Origin: Streptomyces sp. TLI_105
GTDB taxonomy: Bacteria; Actinomycetota; Actinomycetes; Streptomycetales; Streptomycetaceae
Direction: 5' to 3'
Assembly (NCBI RefSeq): GCF_900105415.1
Contig: NZ_FNSM01000001.1
Location: 7,014,001 to 7,078,000, forward strand
Length of the DNA stretch: 64,000 bases
Shown here: in pieces, positions 54,901 through 64,000 of the stretch
Layout: each line of letters begins with the position of its first letter
How positions within the stretch are numbered: position 1 is the stretch's first letter
The notes under the pieces: model-generated
Seen by the model: only the letters and a program-made list of their open reading frames with translations
What the model was told of the DNA's origin: nothing
Database searches by the model: none
Position numbers and translations under genes: made by a program

Positions 54901-56112
54901 CTACCGCCCGCCGGGCACGAGCAGCGGCGCACCGCCCGGCGCCGAGGCCGGACGCCCGTTCGCCGCCGGGACGCCGAGCAGCGGGGAGGCGGGCGCCGAC
55001 GGCAGCAGCCCCCGCGCCGCCAGCTCGGGCGTCACGCCCTCGCCGAACCAGTACGCCTCCTCCAGGTGCGGGTAGCCGGACAGCACGAAGTGCTCCACCC
55101 CCAGGTCGTGGTACTCCTCGATCCGGTCCGCCACATCGGCGTGGCTGCCGACCAGCGCGGTCCCCGCCCCGCCCCGTACCAGACCGACGCCCGCCCACAG
55201 GTTCGGCGAGATCTCCAGCCGGTCGCGGTCGAGCGAGCCGCCGCCGTGCAGCGCCAGCATCCGCTGCTGGCCGACCGACTCGCTCCGGCCGAGCAGCTCC
55301 TGCGCCGCGGCCACGGTCTCCGCGTCGAGATCCGAGAGCAGCCGGTCGGCCGTGGCCCAGGCCTCGCGCGCCGAGTCCCGCGAGATCGTGTGCAGCCGGA
55401 TCCCGAACCGGACCCGCCGGCCGCGCTCCTCCGCCAGCCGCCGGATCCAGTCGATCTTCTCCTTCACCTGCCACGGAGGCTCGCCCCACGTCAGGTACAC
55501 GTCCGCGTGCTCCGCCGCGACCGGACCGGCCGCCGCGGACGAGCCGCCGAAGAAGATCTCGGGCAGCGGGTCCGGCGGCAGCGCGGTGAGCCCGCCCTCG
55601 ATCCGGAAGTGCTCGCCGTCGAAGTCGAACGGCCGCCCGCCCCACACGCCCCGCACCACCGAGAGGAACTCGGCCGTGCGCGCGTACCGCCGGTCATGGT
55701 CGAGGTGGTCGCCGAAGCGGCGCTGCTCGGCCGAATCACCGCCGGTCACGACGTTGAGCAGCAGCCGGCCCCGGGTGATCCGCTGGTAGGTGGACGCCAT
55801 CTGCGCCGCGAGCACCGGCGAGATCACCCCCGGCCGGAACGCCACCAGGAACTTCAGCCGCTCGGTGTGCTGGGACAGCGCGACCGTCGTCAGCCAGGCG
55901 TCCTCGCACCACGTGCCGGTCGGGGTCAGCACGGCCTCGAAGCCCAGCTGCTCCGCCGCCTTGGCGATCTGGACGAGATAGTCGATGTCGGGCGCGCGCA
56001 CCCCGGACACGGTCCGGTCCCGGGTGATCCCGCCGTCCGTGTAGGCGTGCCGGTCGACGAGGGTCCGGCCGTCGCCTCCGGTCGGCAGGAACCAGTGCAG
56101 ATGGACGGTCAT
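54901..56112 (-). CDS. ssuD: LLM-class FMNH2-dependent alkanesulfonate monooxygenase
   Basis: 403 residues. LHWFLPTGGDGRTLVDRH at the start, GFEAVLTPTGTWCEDAWL with the Cys equivalent of SsuD Cys54, LKFLVAFRPGVISPVLAAQMAST, RLLLNVVTGGDSAEQRRFGD and EIFFGGSSAAAGPVAAEHADVYLTWGEPP are SsuD hallmarks. It releases sulfite from alkanesulfonates with O2. The C-terminal 25 residues are Pro/Ala-rich. Its ATG overlaps the ssuA TGA by one base. A flavin reductase partner (SsuE) is not in the window. Confidence 0.92.
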   Translation of the reverse strand: MTVHLHWFLPTGGDGRTLVDRHAYTDGGITRDRTVSGVRAPDIDYLVQIAKAAEQLGFEAVLTPTGTWCEDAWLTTVALSQHTERLKFLVAFRPGVISPVLAAQMASTYQRITRGRLLLNVVTGGDSAEQRRFGDHLDHDRRYARTAEFLSVVRGVWGGRPFDFDGEHFRIEGGLTALPPDPLPEIFFGGSSAAAGPVAAEHADVYLTWGEPPWQVKEKIDWIRRLAEERGRRVRFGIRLHTISRDSAREAWATADRLLSDLDAETVAAAQELLGRSESVGQQRMLALHGGGSLDRDRLEISPNLWAGVGLVRGGAGTALVGSHADVADRIEEYHDLGVEHFVLSGYPHLEEAYWFGEGVTPELAARGLLPSAPASPLLGVPAANGRPASAPGGAPLLVPGGR

Positions 56113-57143
56113 CAGGAGGCCTTTCCGAAGCTGCGCGCCGGGGTGGTGGACGGCGGCAGGTCCTTGTCGAAACGGGTGTCGACGTAGTCGGCGAAGCGGA
56201 ACGTGCGGGGGATGAGCTTCAGCGCGGCGAAGGTGTCGGCGATCCGCTGCTCGGAGGCGACCGCCGCGTCGTCGAGGGCGACGGGGATCCGTGTCCCGTT
56301 GCTGCGCTTCACGGCGGCCAGCGCCACCTCGTACGGCAGCCCGGTCTCCTTCGACCAGACCTTCGCCCACTCCTCGGGGTGGTCGAACACCCAGCCCTGG
56401 GCGCGGCGCAGCCGCTCGACGAAGTCGCCGATCGCCTTCGCCTTCTCCTTGTCGGCCAGCGCCGAGGGGGCGGCGACCTGGAAGCCGAGACCGTTGACGA
56501 CGCCCCGCCCGTCGGCCAGCACCCGGCCCTTCCCGCTCAGCAGGACCTGGGAGGTGTACGGATCCCAGACCGCCCAGGCGTCGACCTTGCCGCCGTTGAA
56601 CGCGGCCAGGGCGTCGGCCGGCTGCAACAGGCTGACCTGGACGTCGTCCAGGCCGAGCCCGGCACTGCGGAGCGAGGCGATCAGCTGGAAGTGGGCGGAG
56701 CTGCCCTGCGCGACGGCGACGCGCTTCCCCTTCAGGTCCCGCGCGGTGCGCAGCGGCGAGTCCTTCGGGACGAGGATCGCCTCGCCCGCGGAGTCGCCGT
56801 GCGTCGCGGCGACCACCGTGATCTTCGAGCCGGCGCCGGCCGCGAAGACGGGCGGGGTGTTGCCGACGGAGCCGAAGTCGACGGCTCTGGCGTTCACCGC
56901 TTCGAGCAGCGGTGGACCGGAGGTGAACGTCGACCACTTCACCCGGTACGGGAGGTCGTCGAGCTCACCGGCGGCGCGCAGCAGGGCCTCGGAACCGCCC
57001 TTCTGGTCGCCGACGTTCAGGACCAGGGAGCCCTTGCCGTCGGAGTTCGAGACGTCGCCGGCCGCGGAGGCACCGGAGCAGGCGGAGGCGAGCAGGGCGA
57101 GCGGCACGAGCAGCGCCGCGGCGGACAGACGGAAGGACTTCAC
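56112..57143 (-). CDS. ssuA: Sulfonate ABC transporter substrate-binding lipoprotein
   Basis: 343 residues. Lipoprotein signal with lipobox ASAC at Cys22, then a type II periplasmic binding fold: VLNVGDQKGGSEALLRAAGELDDLPYRVKWSTFTSGPPLLEAVNARAVDFGSVGNTPPVFA is the SsuA/TauA N-lobe. VNGLGFQVAAPSALAD and AVWDPYTSQVLLSG follow. Binds aliphatic sulfonates for SsuBC. ATG 57143 follows a run of octamer repeats that separate it from ssuB. Confidence 0.92.
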   Translation of the reverse strand: MKSFRLSAAALLVPLALLASACSGASAAGDVSNSDGKGSLVLNVGDQKGGSEALLRAAGELDDLPYRVKWSTFTSGPPLLEAVNARAVDFGSVGNTPPVFAAGAGSKITVVAATHGDSAGEAILVPKDSPLRTARDLKGKRVAVAQGSSAHFQLIASLRSAGLGLDDVQVSLLQPADALAAFNGGKVDAWAVWDPYTSQVLLSGKGRVLADGRGVVNGLGFQVAAPSALADKEKAKAIGDFVERLRRAQGWVFDHPEEWAKVWSKETGLPYEVALAAVKRSNGTRIPVALDDAAVASEQRIADTFAALKLIPRTFRFADYVDTRFDKDLPPSTTPARSFGKAS

Positions 57144-57154
57144 GATCGTCTCCT

Positions 57155-57210
57155 CGGTGGGTCGGTGGGTCGGTGGGTCGGTGGGTCGGTGGGTCGGTGG
57201 GGCGGTGGGG
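57155..57210. repeat. Octamer tandem repeat between ssuB and ssuA
   Basis: Five copies of CGGTGGGT (57155-57194) and two of CGGTGGGG (57195-57210) are followed by related GGGCGGGGGCGATGGG words to 57245. The plus strand has many GGG runs and could form G-quadruplexes; the ssu mRNA carries the C-rich strand. Replication slippage here would change the ssuB-ssuA spacing. Confidence 0.85.
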
Positions 57211-57249
57211 CGATAGGGCGGGGGCGATGGGGCGGGGGCGATGGGTCGG

Positions 57250-57984
57250 TCACGCCGTCGCGCTTTCGGCGAACTCGCCGTCGACGACGCCGAGTTCGGC
57301 GAGAAGCCGGGTGCGGAGCGCGGCGAGCGCGGGATCGCCTGGGGAGCGGGGACGGTCGAGGTCCACGGCGGTGTCGTACGCGATCACGCCGTCCCGCATC
57401 ACCAGCGCGCGATCCGCCAGCAGCAGAGCCTCGTCGACGTCGTGCGTGACGAGCAGGACCGCGCAGCCGCGCCGCTGCCACAGCTCGGCCACGAGCCGCT
57501 GGGCCTTGATCCGGGTCAGCGCGTCGAGCGCCCCGAACGGCTCGTCGAGCAGCAGCAGATCCGGATCCCGTACCAATGCCCGGGCGAGCGACGCGCGTTG
57601 GGCCTCGCCGCCCGACAGGGTCTTCGGCCACGCCCCCGAGCGGTGGGCGAGCCCGACCTCCGCGAGCGCCTTCTCCGCCACCGCCCGGTCCGGCGCGCCC
57701 GGCAGCCCGAGCAGCACGTTCCGCCAGACCTTCTTCCAGGGCATCAGGCGCGGCGCCTGGAAGGCGACCGCGCGGCGGCGCGGCACGAGGACCGTGCCGG
57801 AGATCTCCCGGTCGAGGCCCGCGAGGATCCGCAGGAGGGTCGACTTGCCGCAGCCGCTGTGCCCGAGCAGCGCGGTGAACTGCCCCGGGCGCAGGGTCAG
57901 ATCGAGCCCGTCGACGACGGGGCGCCCGTCGAAGGAGCGGGTGAGGCCCTGGACGGTCACTGCCCCGTGAAGGTCGGTCGCCAT
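57250..57984 (-). CDS. ssuB: Sulfonate ABC transporter ATPase
   Basis: 244 residues. Walker A LLGHSGCGKSTLL, Q-loop VAFQAPRLMPWKKVWRNVLLGL, signature LSGGEAQRASLARALV, Walker B LLLLDEPFGALDALTR and H-loop THDVDEALLLADR match the nitrate/sulfonate/taurine group. ATG 57984 lies inside ssuC (28-bp overlap); a GTG at 57960 with a 4-bp overlap is the alternative and would shorten it by eight residues. The gap to ssuA holds octamer repeats. Confidence 0.94.
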   Translation of the reverse strand: MATDLHGAVTVQGLTRSFDGRPVVDGLDLTLRPGQFTALLGHSGCGKSTLLRILAGLDREISGTVLVPRRRAVAFQAPRLMPWKKVWRNVLLGLPGAPDRAVAEKALAEVGLAHRSGAWPKTLSGGEAQRASLARALVRDPDLLLLDEPFGALDALTRIKAQRLVAELWQRRGCAVLLVTHDVDEALLLADRALVMRDGVIAYDTAVDLDRPRSPGDPALAALRTRLLAELGVVDGEFAESATA

Positions 57985-58817
57985 TGCAGCAGCAGCCTTT
58001 CGAGAGTACGGACGAGGGCGTCGGCGAGCAGGCCGAGGAAGGCGTAGACGACCAGGCAGACGACGATCACGTCCGTGCGGAAGAACTCCCGCGCCTGGTT
58101 CATGAGGAAGCCGATCCCGGCGTCGGCGTTGATGGACTCGCCGAAGACCAGCGCGAGCCAGGCCGTGGCCAGGGAGTAGCGCAGCCCGGTCATCGCCCCG
58201 GGCAGCGCGCCCGGCAGGACGACGTGCCGGACCAGTCCCCACCGCCCGAGCCCCAGGGACTCGCCCGCCTCGACGAGCCCCGCGTCGACTCCCCGGATTC
58301 CGGCGTACACGTTCAGGTAGAGGTGGAAGGCGACGCCGAGGGCGATCAGCGCCACCTTGGGCGCCTCCCCGATGCCCAGCCAGATGATGAACAGCGGGAT
58401 GAGCCCGACCCACGGCACCGTCCGCAGCATCTGCACGGGAGCGTCGACCAGGTCCTCCCCGAGCCGCGAGAGCCCGGACACCAGGGCGAGCGCGATCCCC
58501 ACCACCCCGCCGAGCAGCAGCCCCACGGCGACCCGGCGCAGCGAGACGCCCATCGCGGTCGGCAGCGTCCCGTCGCCGACCAGGTCGCCGGCGGCCCGGG
58601 CGATGGTCCCCGGCGAGGCCAGCACGTCCGCCGGGAGCACCCCCGCGGCACTGCACGACTGCCAGAGGAGGAGCAGCAGCACCGGGCCGGCGGCGCGGCG
58701 CAGCCAGCGCGGAACGGACGGGCCGCGGCCCGCTCTCCGGGCGGGAGTCAGGGCCTCGACATCCGGCAAAGGCGATATGTCGGGCGGAGAGGTGGGAGGG
58801 GCATGGTCGACCGTCAT
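57957..58817 (-). CDS. ssuC: Sulfonate ABC transporter permease
   Basis: 286 residues with about six membrane helices. The BPD_transp_1 EAA loop is AGESLGLGRWGLVRHVVLPGALPGAMTGLR; LRTVPWVGLIPLFIIWLGIGEAPKVALIAL and NADAGIGFLMNQAREFFRTDVIVVCLVVYAFLGLLADALVR are typical SsuC segments. Residues 1-38 are a Pro-rich cytosolic leader. ATG 58817 is the first gene of ssuCBAD, 113 bp after the leader peptide stop. Confidence 0.94.
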   Translation of the reverse strand: MTVDHAPPTSPPDISPLPDVEALTPARRAGRGPSVPRWLRRAAGPVLLLLLWQSCSAAGVLPADVLASPGTIARAAGDLVGDGTLPTAMGVSLRRVAVGLLLGGVVGIALALVSGLSRLGEDLVDAPVQMLRTVPWVGLIPLFIIWLGIGEAPKVALIALGVAFHLYLNVYAGIRGVDAGLVEAGESLGLGRWGLVRHVVLPGALPGAMTGLRYSLATAWLALVFGESINADAGIGFLMNQAREFFRTDVIVVCLVVYAFLGLLADALVRTLERLLLQWRPTFTGQ

Positions 58818-58930
58818 GACGGACTCCGGGGGAGAGGGAGGTGAAGGTACGCCTCAGCGGCCGTGGGCGCGGAGCGGACACGCGCGCACGACGATCAGGG
58901 CGTCAGAGGTGTGGTGGGGGTGAAAGGGCG

Positions 58931-59014
58931 TCAGCGGCCGCGGCGACACGCGGCGGAGGCCACCCGCAGCAGGTCGATGTGACCGCGCGTGGTGAGCAGG
59001 GCTGTACGCAACAT
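58931..59014 (-). CDS. Cysteine-box leader peptide of the sulfonate operon
   Basis: 27 codons, MLRTALLTTRGHIDLLRVAS then AACRRGR. It matches the short "putative leader peptide" class found before sulfur-assimilation genes in Streptomyces. A Cys codon followed by two Arg codons near the end is the proposed sensor: stalling when Cys-tRNA is short would open the downstream mRNA. A consensus-like promoter ends 6 nt before ATG 59014, so it is probably leaderless. Between its stop and ssuC lie 113 bp of GC-rich leader. Confidence 0.85.
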   Translation of the reverse strand: MLRTALLTTRGHIDLLRVASAACRRGR

Positions 59015-59020
59015 GGCGCG

Positions 59021-59049
59021 AACGTAGCGGTCGTCACGCCCCGGGTCAA
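59021..59049 (-). promoter_or_regulatory. Promoter of the leader peptide and ssu operon
   Basis: On the reverse strand TTGACC (-35, 59044-59049) and TACGTT (-10, 59021-59026) are separated by 17 bp. The -10 ends 6 nt before the ATG at 59014, giving a leaderless start. Confidence 0.7.
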
Positions 59050-59540
59050 CGGTGTCTCGCACCCTGGACGCGCGGTTCCCGGCCGGGCGCGCGTCCCCCG
59101 GAGCGCCCGGGACCTGTCCGACCGCGATCCGCCGGCAGGCCCTCGCCCACCGAACCGACGCGCCCCCGTGCCGATGCGCTGCACCTGCCGGGCAGCGTCG
59201 GGACGCTCGGCGCCGAGCCGGTCGCCGCGCTCCTGACCCGGGCCACGCTCCCGGCCGTGGCGGCCGACGCGGTCTGTGCCACCGTCCTCGGCCTCCTCGC
59301 GGACCGGCTCCTCCGGACCGCGGTGGTCCAGGCGGGGCCCCAGCAGGGCCTCCTCTCCTTCTCCGCCGGCCTCGGCAACGGCATCCCGGCCGCCCTGACC
59401 TGCGGCCTGGCGGCCGGTGTCCTCGCCGCCGCGGCGCTCCGGCTCTCCCCGCGGGACGCGCCGGGCCCCGCGTCCTGAGCCGCCGTACGGCACGGGTCCC
59501 GGCCGGGGGCAGGAGCTGACCGGACCTGCACAATACGGGG
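59050..59540. other. Gap between the ssu promoter and prolyl oligopeptidase, with a decayed membrane-protein fragment
   Basis: About 490 bp with no confident gene. In the plus frame ending at 59478 (from about 59170) a hydrophobic reading contains GTLGAEPVAALLTRATLPAV and GLLSFSAGLGNGIPAALTCGLAAGVLAAAALRLS, with two membrane-like helices. It has no convincing start or ribosome site (first in-frame GTG at 59257 would give 73 residues), so it may be a remnant of a larger transporter. The remainder shows nothing. Confidence 0.35.
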
Positions 59541-61553
59541 ATGAGCGATGACGACCCGTACCTGTGGCTGGAAGACATCTCCGGCGAGGCCGCCCTCGCG
59601 TGGGTGGCCGAGCGGAACGCCGAGACGGCGGACGTGCTGGCCGCCGACGACGGGTTCGCCCCGCTGAAGGCGCGCCTGAGGGAGGTGCTCGACGCCTCGG
59701 ACCGCATCCCGTACACCGTGCGGCGCGGCGCGCACCTCTACAACTTCTGGCGCGACGCCGAGCACGTGCGCGGGGTGTGGCGGCGCACGACCCTGGAGCA
59801 GTACCGCAAGGACGAACCCGCCTGGGAGGTCCTCCTCGACGTCGACGCGCTCGCCGCCGCGGAGGGCGAGAAGTGGGTGTGGGACGGGGCGCGGGTGCGC
59901 CGTCCCGCGTACGACCGGGCCCTGGTGCGGCTCTCCCGGGACGGCGGCGACGCCGTCGTGGTCCGCGAATTCGACCTGGAGAAGCGGGAGTTCGTCGCGG
60001 ACGGCTTCGCGGTGCCGGAGGCGAAGACGCGGATCGGGTGGATCGACGCCGACACCGTCTTCGTCGGCACGGACACCGGACCGGGCTCCCTCACCGACTC
60101 CGGCTACCCGCGCACCGTCCGGCGGTGGCGGCGCGGCACGCCGATCGAGGAGTCCGAGCTCGTCTACGAGGCCGAGGACACCGACGTGTCGGCCTGGGGG
60201 TACCACGACCCCACCCCCGGCTTCGAGCGGGACTTCGTCGGCCGCTCGCTGGACTTCTTCCGCAGCGAGACGTACCTCCTGGAGCCCGACGGCACGCCCG
60301 TGCGCCTCGACGTCCCCGACGACGCGCTCGTCGAGGCCCACCGCGGGCACCTGCTCGTCACCCTGAAGTCCGACTGGCTGGGGCAGCCCACCGGCTCCCT
60401 CCTCGCCTTCGGCTTCGACGCCTTCCTCGCGGGCGACCGCACCCCCGAGGTGCTCTTCACCCCGGACGCGCGGACGGCCCTCGCCGGGCACTCCTGGACC
60501 CGGCACCACCTGATCCTGGAGACGATGCGGGACGTCAGCGCCCACATCGAGGTCCTCACCCCGGGCCGCGACGGCGCCGGCTGGACGCGCACCCCGCTCG
60601 TCGGCGTCCCGCCGCTGTCCGCCGTCGGCGTCGTGGACACGGACCCGGACGTCTCCGACGAGTACTTCCTCGACGTGTCCGGCTTCCTCCAGCCCTCCAG
60701 CCTCCACCGCGGGCACATCGGCGCCGACACGGAGGTCCTCAAGCAGGCCCCGGACCGCTTCGACACCGCCGGCCTCACGGTGGAGCAGCACTTCGCGACC
60801 TCCCCCGACGGCACCCGCGTGCCCTACTTCGTCATCGGCCCCGACCACGCCGTCACCGGCCCCGGACCCACCCTCCTCTACGGCTACGGCGGCTTCGAGG
60901 TCTCCCTCACCCCCTACTACGGCGCCGTCACCGGCCGGGCGTGGCTGGAGGGCGGCGGCACGTACGTCATCGCGAACATCCGGGGCGGCGGCGAGTACGG
61001 CCCGGACTGGCACCAGGCCGCGCTCGGGGCGCGGCGGCCGCGGGCCTTCGAGGACTTCGCGGCCGTCGCCGAGGACCTCGTCGCGCGGGGCATCACCACC
61101 CCGGACCGGCTCGCCGCGTCGGGCGGCAGCAACGGCGGCCTGCTCATGGGCGCGATGCTCACCCGGTACCCGGAGCTCTTCGGAGCGATCGTCGCGCAGG
61201 TCCCGCTGCTCGACATGACCCGCTTCCACAAGCTCCTCGCGGGCGCGTCCTGGATCGCCGAGTACGGCGACCCCGACGACCCGGCCGACCTCGCCCACCT
61301 GCGCGAACTCTCCCCGTACCACCGGCTCACCGCCGACCGGACCTATCCGCCGGTGCTCCTGATGACCTCCACCCGCGACGACCGCGTCCACCCCGGTCAC
61401 GCGCGCAAGACGGCGGCGCGGCTACGGGAGCTCGGTCACCCCGTGCTGTTCCACGAGAACACAGGCGGCGGCCACGCGGGCGCCGGGGACAACGAACAGG
61501 CCGCCCACAACAGCGCCCTCGTGCACACCTTCCTCCGGAGGCACCTGAGCTGA
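59541..61553 (+). CDS. Prolyl oligopeptidase-family serine peptidase (S9)
   Basis: 670 residues. A seven-bladed propeller (about 60-400) precedes the alpha/beta-hydrolase domain. The nucleophile lies in AASGGSNGGLLMGAML, the Asp in TSTRDDRVHPGHA and the His in ENTGGGHAGAGDN. GYGGFEVSLTPYYG and IANIRGGGEYGPDWHQAAL are conserved S9A features. It cleaves short peptides after proline in the cytoplasm; no signal peptide. ATG 59541 begins DPYLWLED, the consensus start. Confidence 0.94.
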   Translation: MSDDDPYLWLEDISGEAALAWVAERNAETADVLAADDGFAPLKARLREVLDASDRIPYTVRRGAHLYNFWRDAEHVRGVWRRTTLEQYRKDEPAWEVLLDVDALAAAEGEKWVWDGARVRRPAYDRALVRLSRDGGDAVVVREFDLEKREFVADGFAVPEAKTRIGWIDADTVFVGTDTGPGSLTDSGYPRTVRRWRRGTPIEESELVYEAEDTDVSAWGYHDPTPGFERDFVGRSLDFFRSETYLLEPDGTPVRLDVPDDALVEAHRGHLLVTLKSDWLGQPTGSLLAFGFDAFLAGDRTPEVLFTPDARTALAGHSWTRHHLILETMRDVSAHIEVLTPGRDGAGWTRTPLVGVPPLSAVGVVDTDPDVSDEYFLDVSGFLQPSSLHRGHIGADTEVLKQAPDRFDTAGLTVEQHFATSPDGTRVPYFVIGPDHAVTGPGPTLLYGYGGFEVSLTPYYGAVTGRAWLEGGGTYVIANIRGGGEYGPDWHQAALGARRPRAFEDFAAVAEDLVARGITTPDRLAASGGSNGGLLMGAMLTRYPELFGAIVAQVPLLDMTRFHKLLAGASWIAEYGDPDDPADLAHLRELSPYHRLTADRTYPPVLLMTSTRDDRVHPGHARKTAARLRELGHPVLFHENTGGGHAGAGDNEQAAHNSALVHTFLRRHLS

Positions 61554-61561
61554 CCTGCCTG

Positions 61562-62545
61562 TCACAGCCATCCCTGGCGCTGTGCCTGCAGCGCCATCTG
61601 GAAGCGGCTCGTGGCGCCGAGCCGGGCCATGAGGACCTGGATCCGGCGGAAGAGCGTGCGGCGGCTGACCCCGATCTCCCGGGCGATGACCTCGTCGCTC
61701 GCCCCGCCCGCGAGCAGCCGCAGCAGCCGGCGGTCGGCCGGCAGCAGCCCGGCCGGCCGCACGGAACGGCCGTGCAGCGGCAGCGCGCTCTGCCAGGCCT
61801 GCTCGAACAGCGCCACGAGCGCCGACAGCAGGCCGCACGGCTGCACCACCAGCATGCTGTTGTGCACGTCGGCCTCCTTGATGGAGAGCGAGACCATGGC
61901 GTACGCCTCGTCGATGATCACCAGCTTCACCGGCACCGACGGCAGCACCCGCGCCTGCTCGCCCGCCTCCACGCACGGCTCGATCGCCTCCTCCAGCTGT
62001 CCCGGGTGCTCCAGCGACGCCTGCGAGTAGACGACCCGCTGGGTCACCCCGCGCGCCAGGGTCGCGAGGGCGTCGTCGGTGGCGCTCGGCAGCGGGAAGT
62101 ACGGGGGAGAGTCCAGCTGCCGGATCTCCTCGCGCGCGCTGGCCCAGGCGTGCCGCATGCGGGGACCGACCGCGTCCCCCGTCACCACCTCGACGAGGTC
62201 GTCGTGGTAGGCGGCGAGCCGCTGCCGCCGGAACGACTCGAAGGCGCCGCCGACGGTGATCCGCGACTCGTCGAGCTCGGCCGCCCGGTGCCGCCCCAGG
62301 ATCTCCAGGCCCGCGGCGGGCGGCACCGGAGCCACCAGGTCGGGGCCCTGCGCCGCCGGACTCGCCAGGCCCGCGTCGACCAGTTCCCCGTACGCCGCGG
62401 ACAGCTCCGCACCGTCGAGACCGGCCGCGGAACCGATGGCGCTCAGCGGCGCGGGACCGAGGTCCAGGAGCCGGACGTAGACCCGGCGGGCCTCGTCGCC
62501 GATCCCGAGCAGCCGGAGCGCCTCACCGAGCTTCGCGTTCGCCAT
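61562..62545 (-). CDS. LuxR-family regulator with TrmB-like N-terminal winged helix
   Basis: 327 residues. The N-terminal part (LLGIGDEARRVYVRLLDLGPAPLSAIGSAAGLDGAELSAAYGELVDAGL) resembles TrmB-like winged helices. A C-terminal LuxR-type HTH (DRRLLRLLAGGASDEVIAREIGVSRRTLFRRIQVLMARLGATSRFQM, about 273-320) is present. This two-HTH design is a large Streptomyces group with no known ligand. ATG 62545; ATG 62554 is possible. It ends 8 bp from the convergent peptidase gene. Confidence 0.85.
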   Translation of the reverse strand: MANAKLGEALRLLGIGDEARRVYVRLLDLGPAPLSAIGSAAGLDGAELSAAYGELVDAGLASPAAQGPDLVAPVPPAAGLEILGRHRAAELDESRITVGGAFESFRRQRLAAYHDDLVEVVTGDAVGPRMRHAWASAREEIRQLDSPPYFPLPSATDDALATLARGVTQRVVYSQASLEHPGQLEEAIEPCVEAGEQARVLPSVPVKLVIIDEAYAMVSLSIKEADVHNSMLVVQPCGLLSALVALFEQAWQSALPLHGRSVRPAGLLPADRRLLRLLAGGASDEVIAREIGVSRRTLFRRIQVLMARLGATSRFQMALQAQRQGWL

Positions 62546-62705
62546 GGACCGCATTATCGACCCGCCCCGGCGGCCCCCGCCGCCCCGGGTGTGGCCGATC
62601 CGTGCCACTGACCGATCCGGGCACCCGGCGGGCCCGGGGCGCAGTACCGTCCGGGTGCCGTCGACGAGCGGCGGTCGAGAACGTACTGGGAAGAAGGTGC
62701 AGGAC

Positions 62706-64000
<1,295 letters not shown>

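Noticed and set aside
53571..54932. An alternative long frame overlapping the flavoprotein gene
   Set aside because: Out of frame with the conserved FAD/NADP motifs and dominated by Arg/Gly/Pro.
57173..58047. Plus-strand frames through ssuA/ssuB including the octamer repeats
   Set aside because: The GRWVGGSV-like translation comes from the repeat; ssuB is the real gene.
59052..59519. A 155-codon frame starting at 59052
   Set aside because: Arg/Pro/Gly-rich frame-shift shadow of the hydrophobic fragment; not protein-like.

Overview
The window is about 72-73% G+C, with codons ending almost always in G or C, frequent GTG starts and overlapping stop/start pairs. It carries typical actinomycete genes: mycothiol-type maleylpyruvate isomerase fold, MurT/GatD, ClpP paralogue, c-di-AMP riboswitch and a Streptomyces-type cysteine-box leader peptide. 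This is the chromosome of a Streptomyces or very close relative. From memory the order purB ... bioBAD/bioF ... ureABCFGD ... tripeptidyl aminopeptidase ... pfkA ... murT/gatD resembles one arm-proximal core region of S. coelicolor. No rRNA, tRNA, prophage, intact insertion sequence or CRISPR array was seen.

Layout. 1-8.2 kb: mug, purB, a GDSL esterase, a fused mycothiol-dependent-isomerase-like protein, two tandem CNNM/CBS membrane proteins, and small GNAT, methyltransferase and VOC genes. 8.2-12.9 kb: biotin genes bioB-bioA-bioD (leftward) with bioF divergent. 13-16.2 kb: an anti-sigma-type ATPase, an NlpC/P60 hydrolase behind a c-di-AMP riboswitch, then a compact module of a ClpP paralogue lacking the usual catalytic His, a 101-residue protein and a divergent orphan Phd/YefM antitoxin, followed by 44-bp tandem repeats. 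16.2-18 kb: an ABC-2-like membrane protein and its divergent TetR regulator. 18.1-22.6 kb: the complete urease operon ureABCFGD. 22.7-32.6 kb: tripeptidyl aminopeptidase, epimerase, acyltransferase, DUF3048 lipoprotein, CtaG-like protein, pfkA, gatD-murT and def. 32.7-44.5 kb: a TetR/acyl-CoA dehydrogenase pair, P450, PrmC/HemK-like methyltransferase with glutathione peroxidase, an ATP-dependent RNA ligase, thioesterase II with a Ski2-like helicase, and a membrane hydrolase.

44.7-64 kb: a secreted PNGase A-like amidase convergent with a Tat-exported GH109-type enzyme (possibly a glycoprotein-deglycosylating pair), a large FAD/Fe-S D-2-hydroxyacid dehydrogenase, a MarR/ABC exporter pair, a 19-residue hydrophobic peptide gene with its own ribosome site and a 17-bp terminator, a flavoprotein monooxygenase, the sulfonate operon ssuCBA-ssuD preceded by a leaderless 27-codon leader peptide, a prolyl oligopeptidase, a LuxR-type regulator and the 5' part of an aminopeptidase P gene that runs off the end.

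The most promising candidates for something undescribed are the ClpP/antitoxin/101-residue module (14.6-15.9 kb), the 19-residue peptide gene (53.56 kb), the cysteine-repeat tail on BioB, and the RNA ligase. Intergenic tandem repeats (7-, 8-, 20-, 26- and 44-bp units) are unusually frequent. All calls come from reading the sequence; no searches were run.
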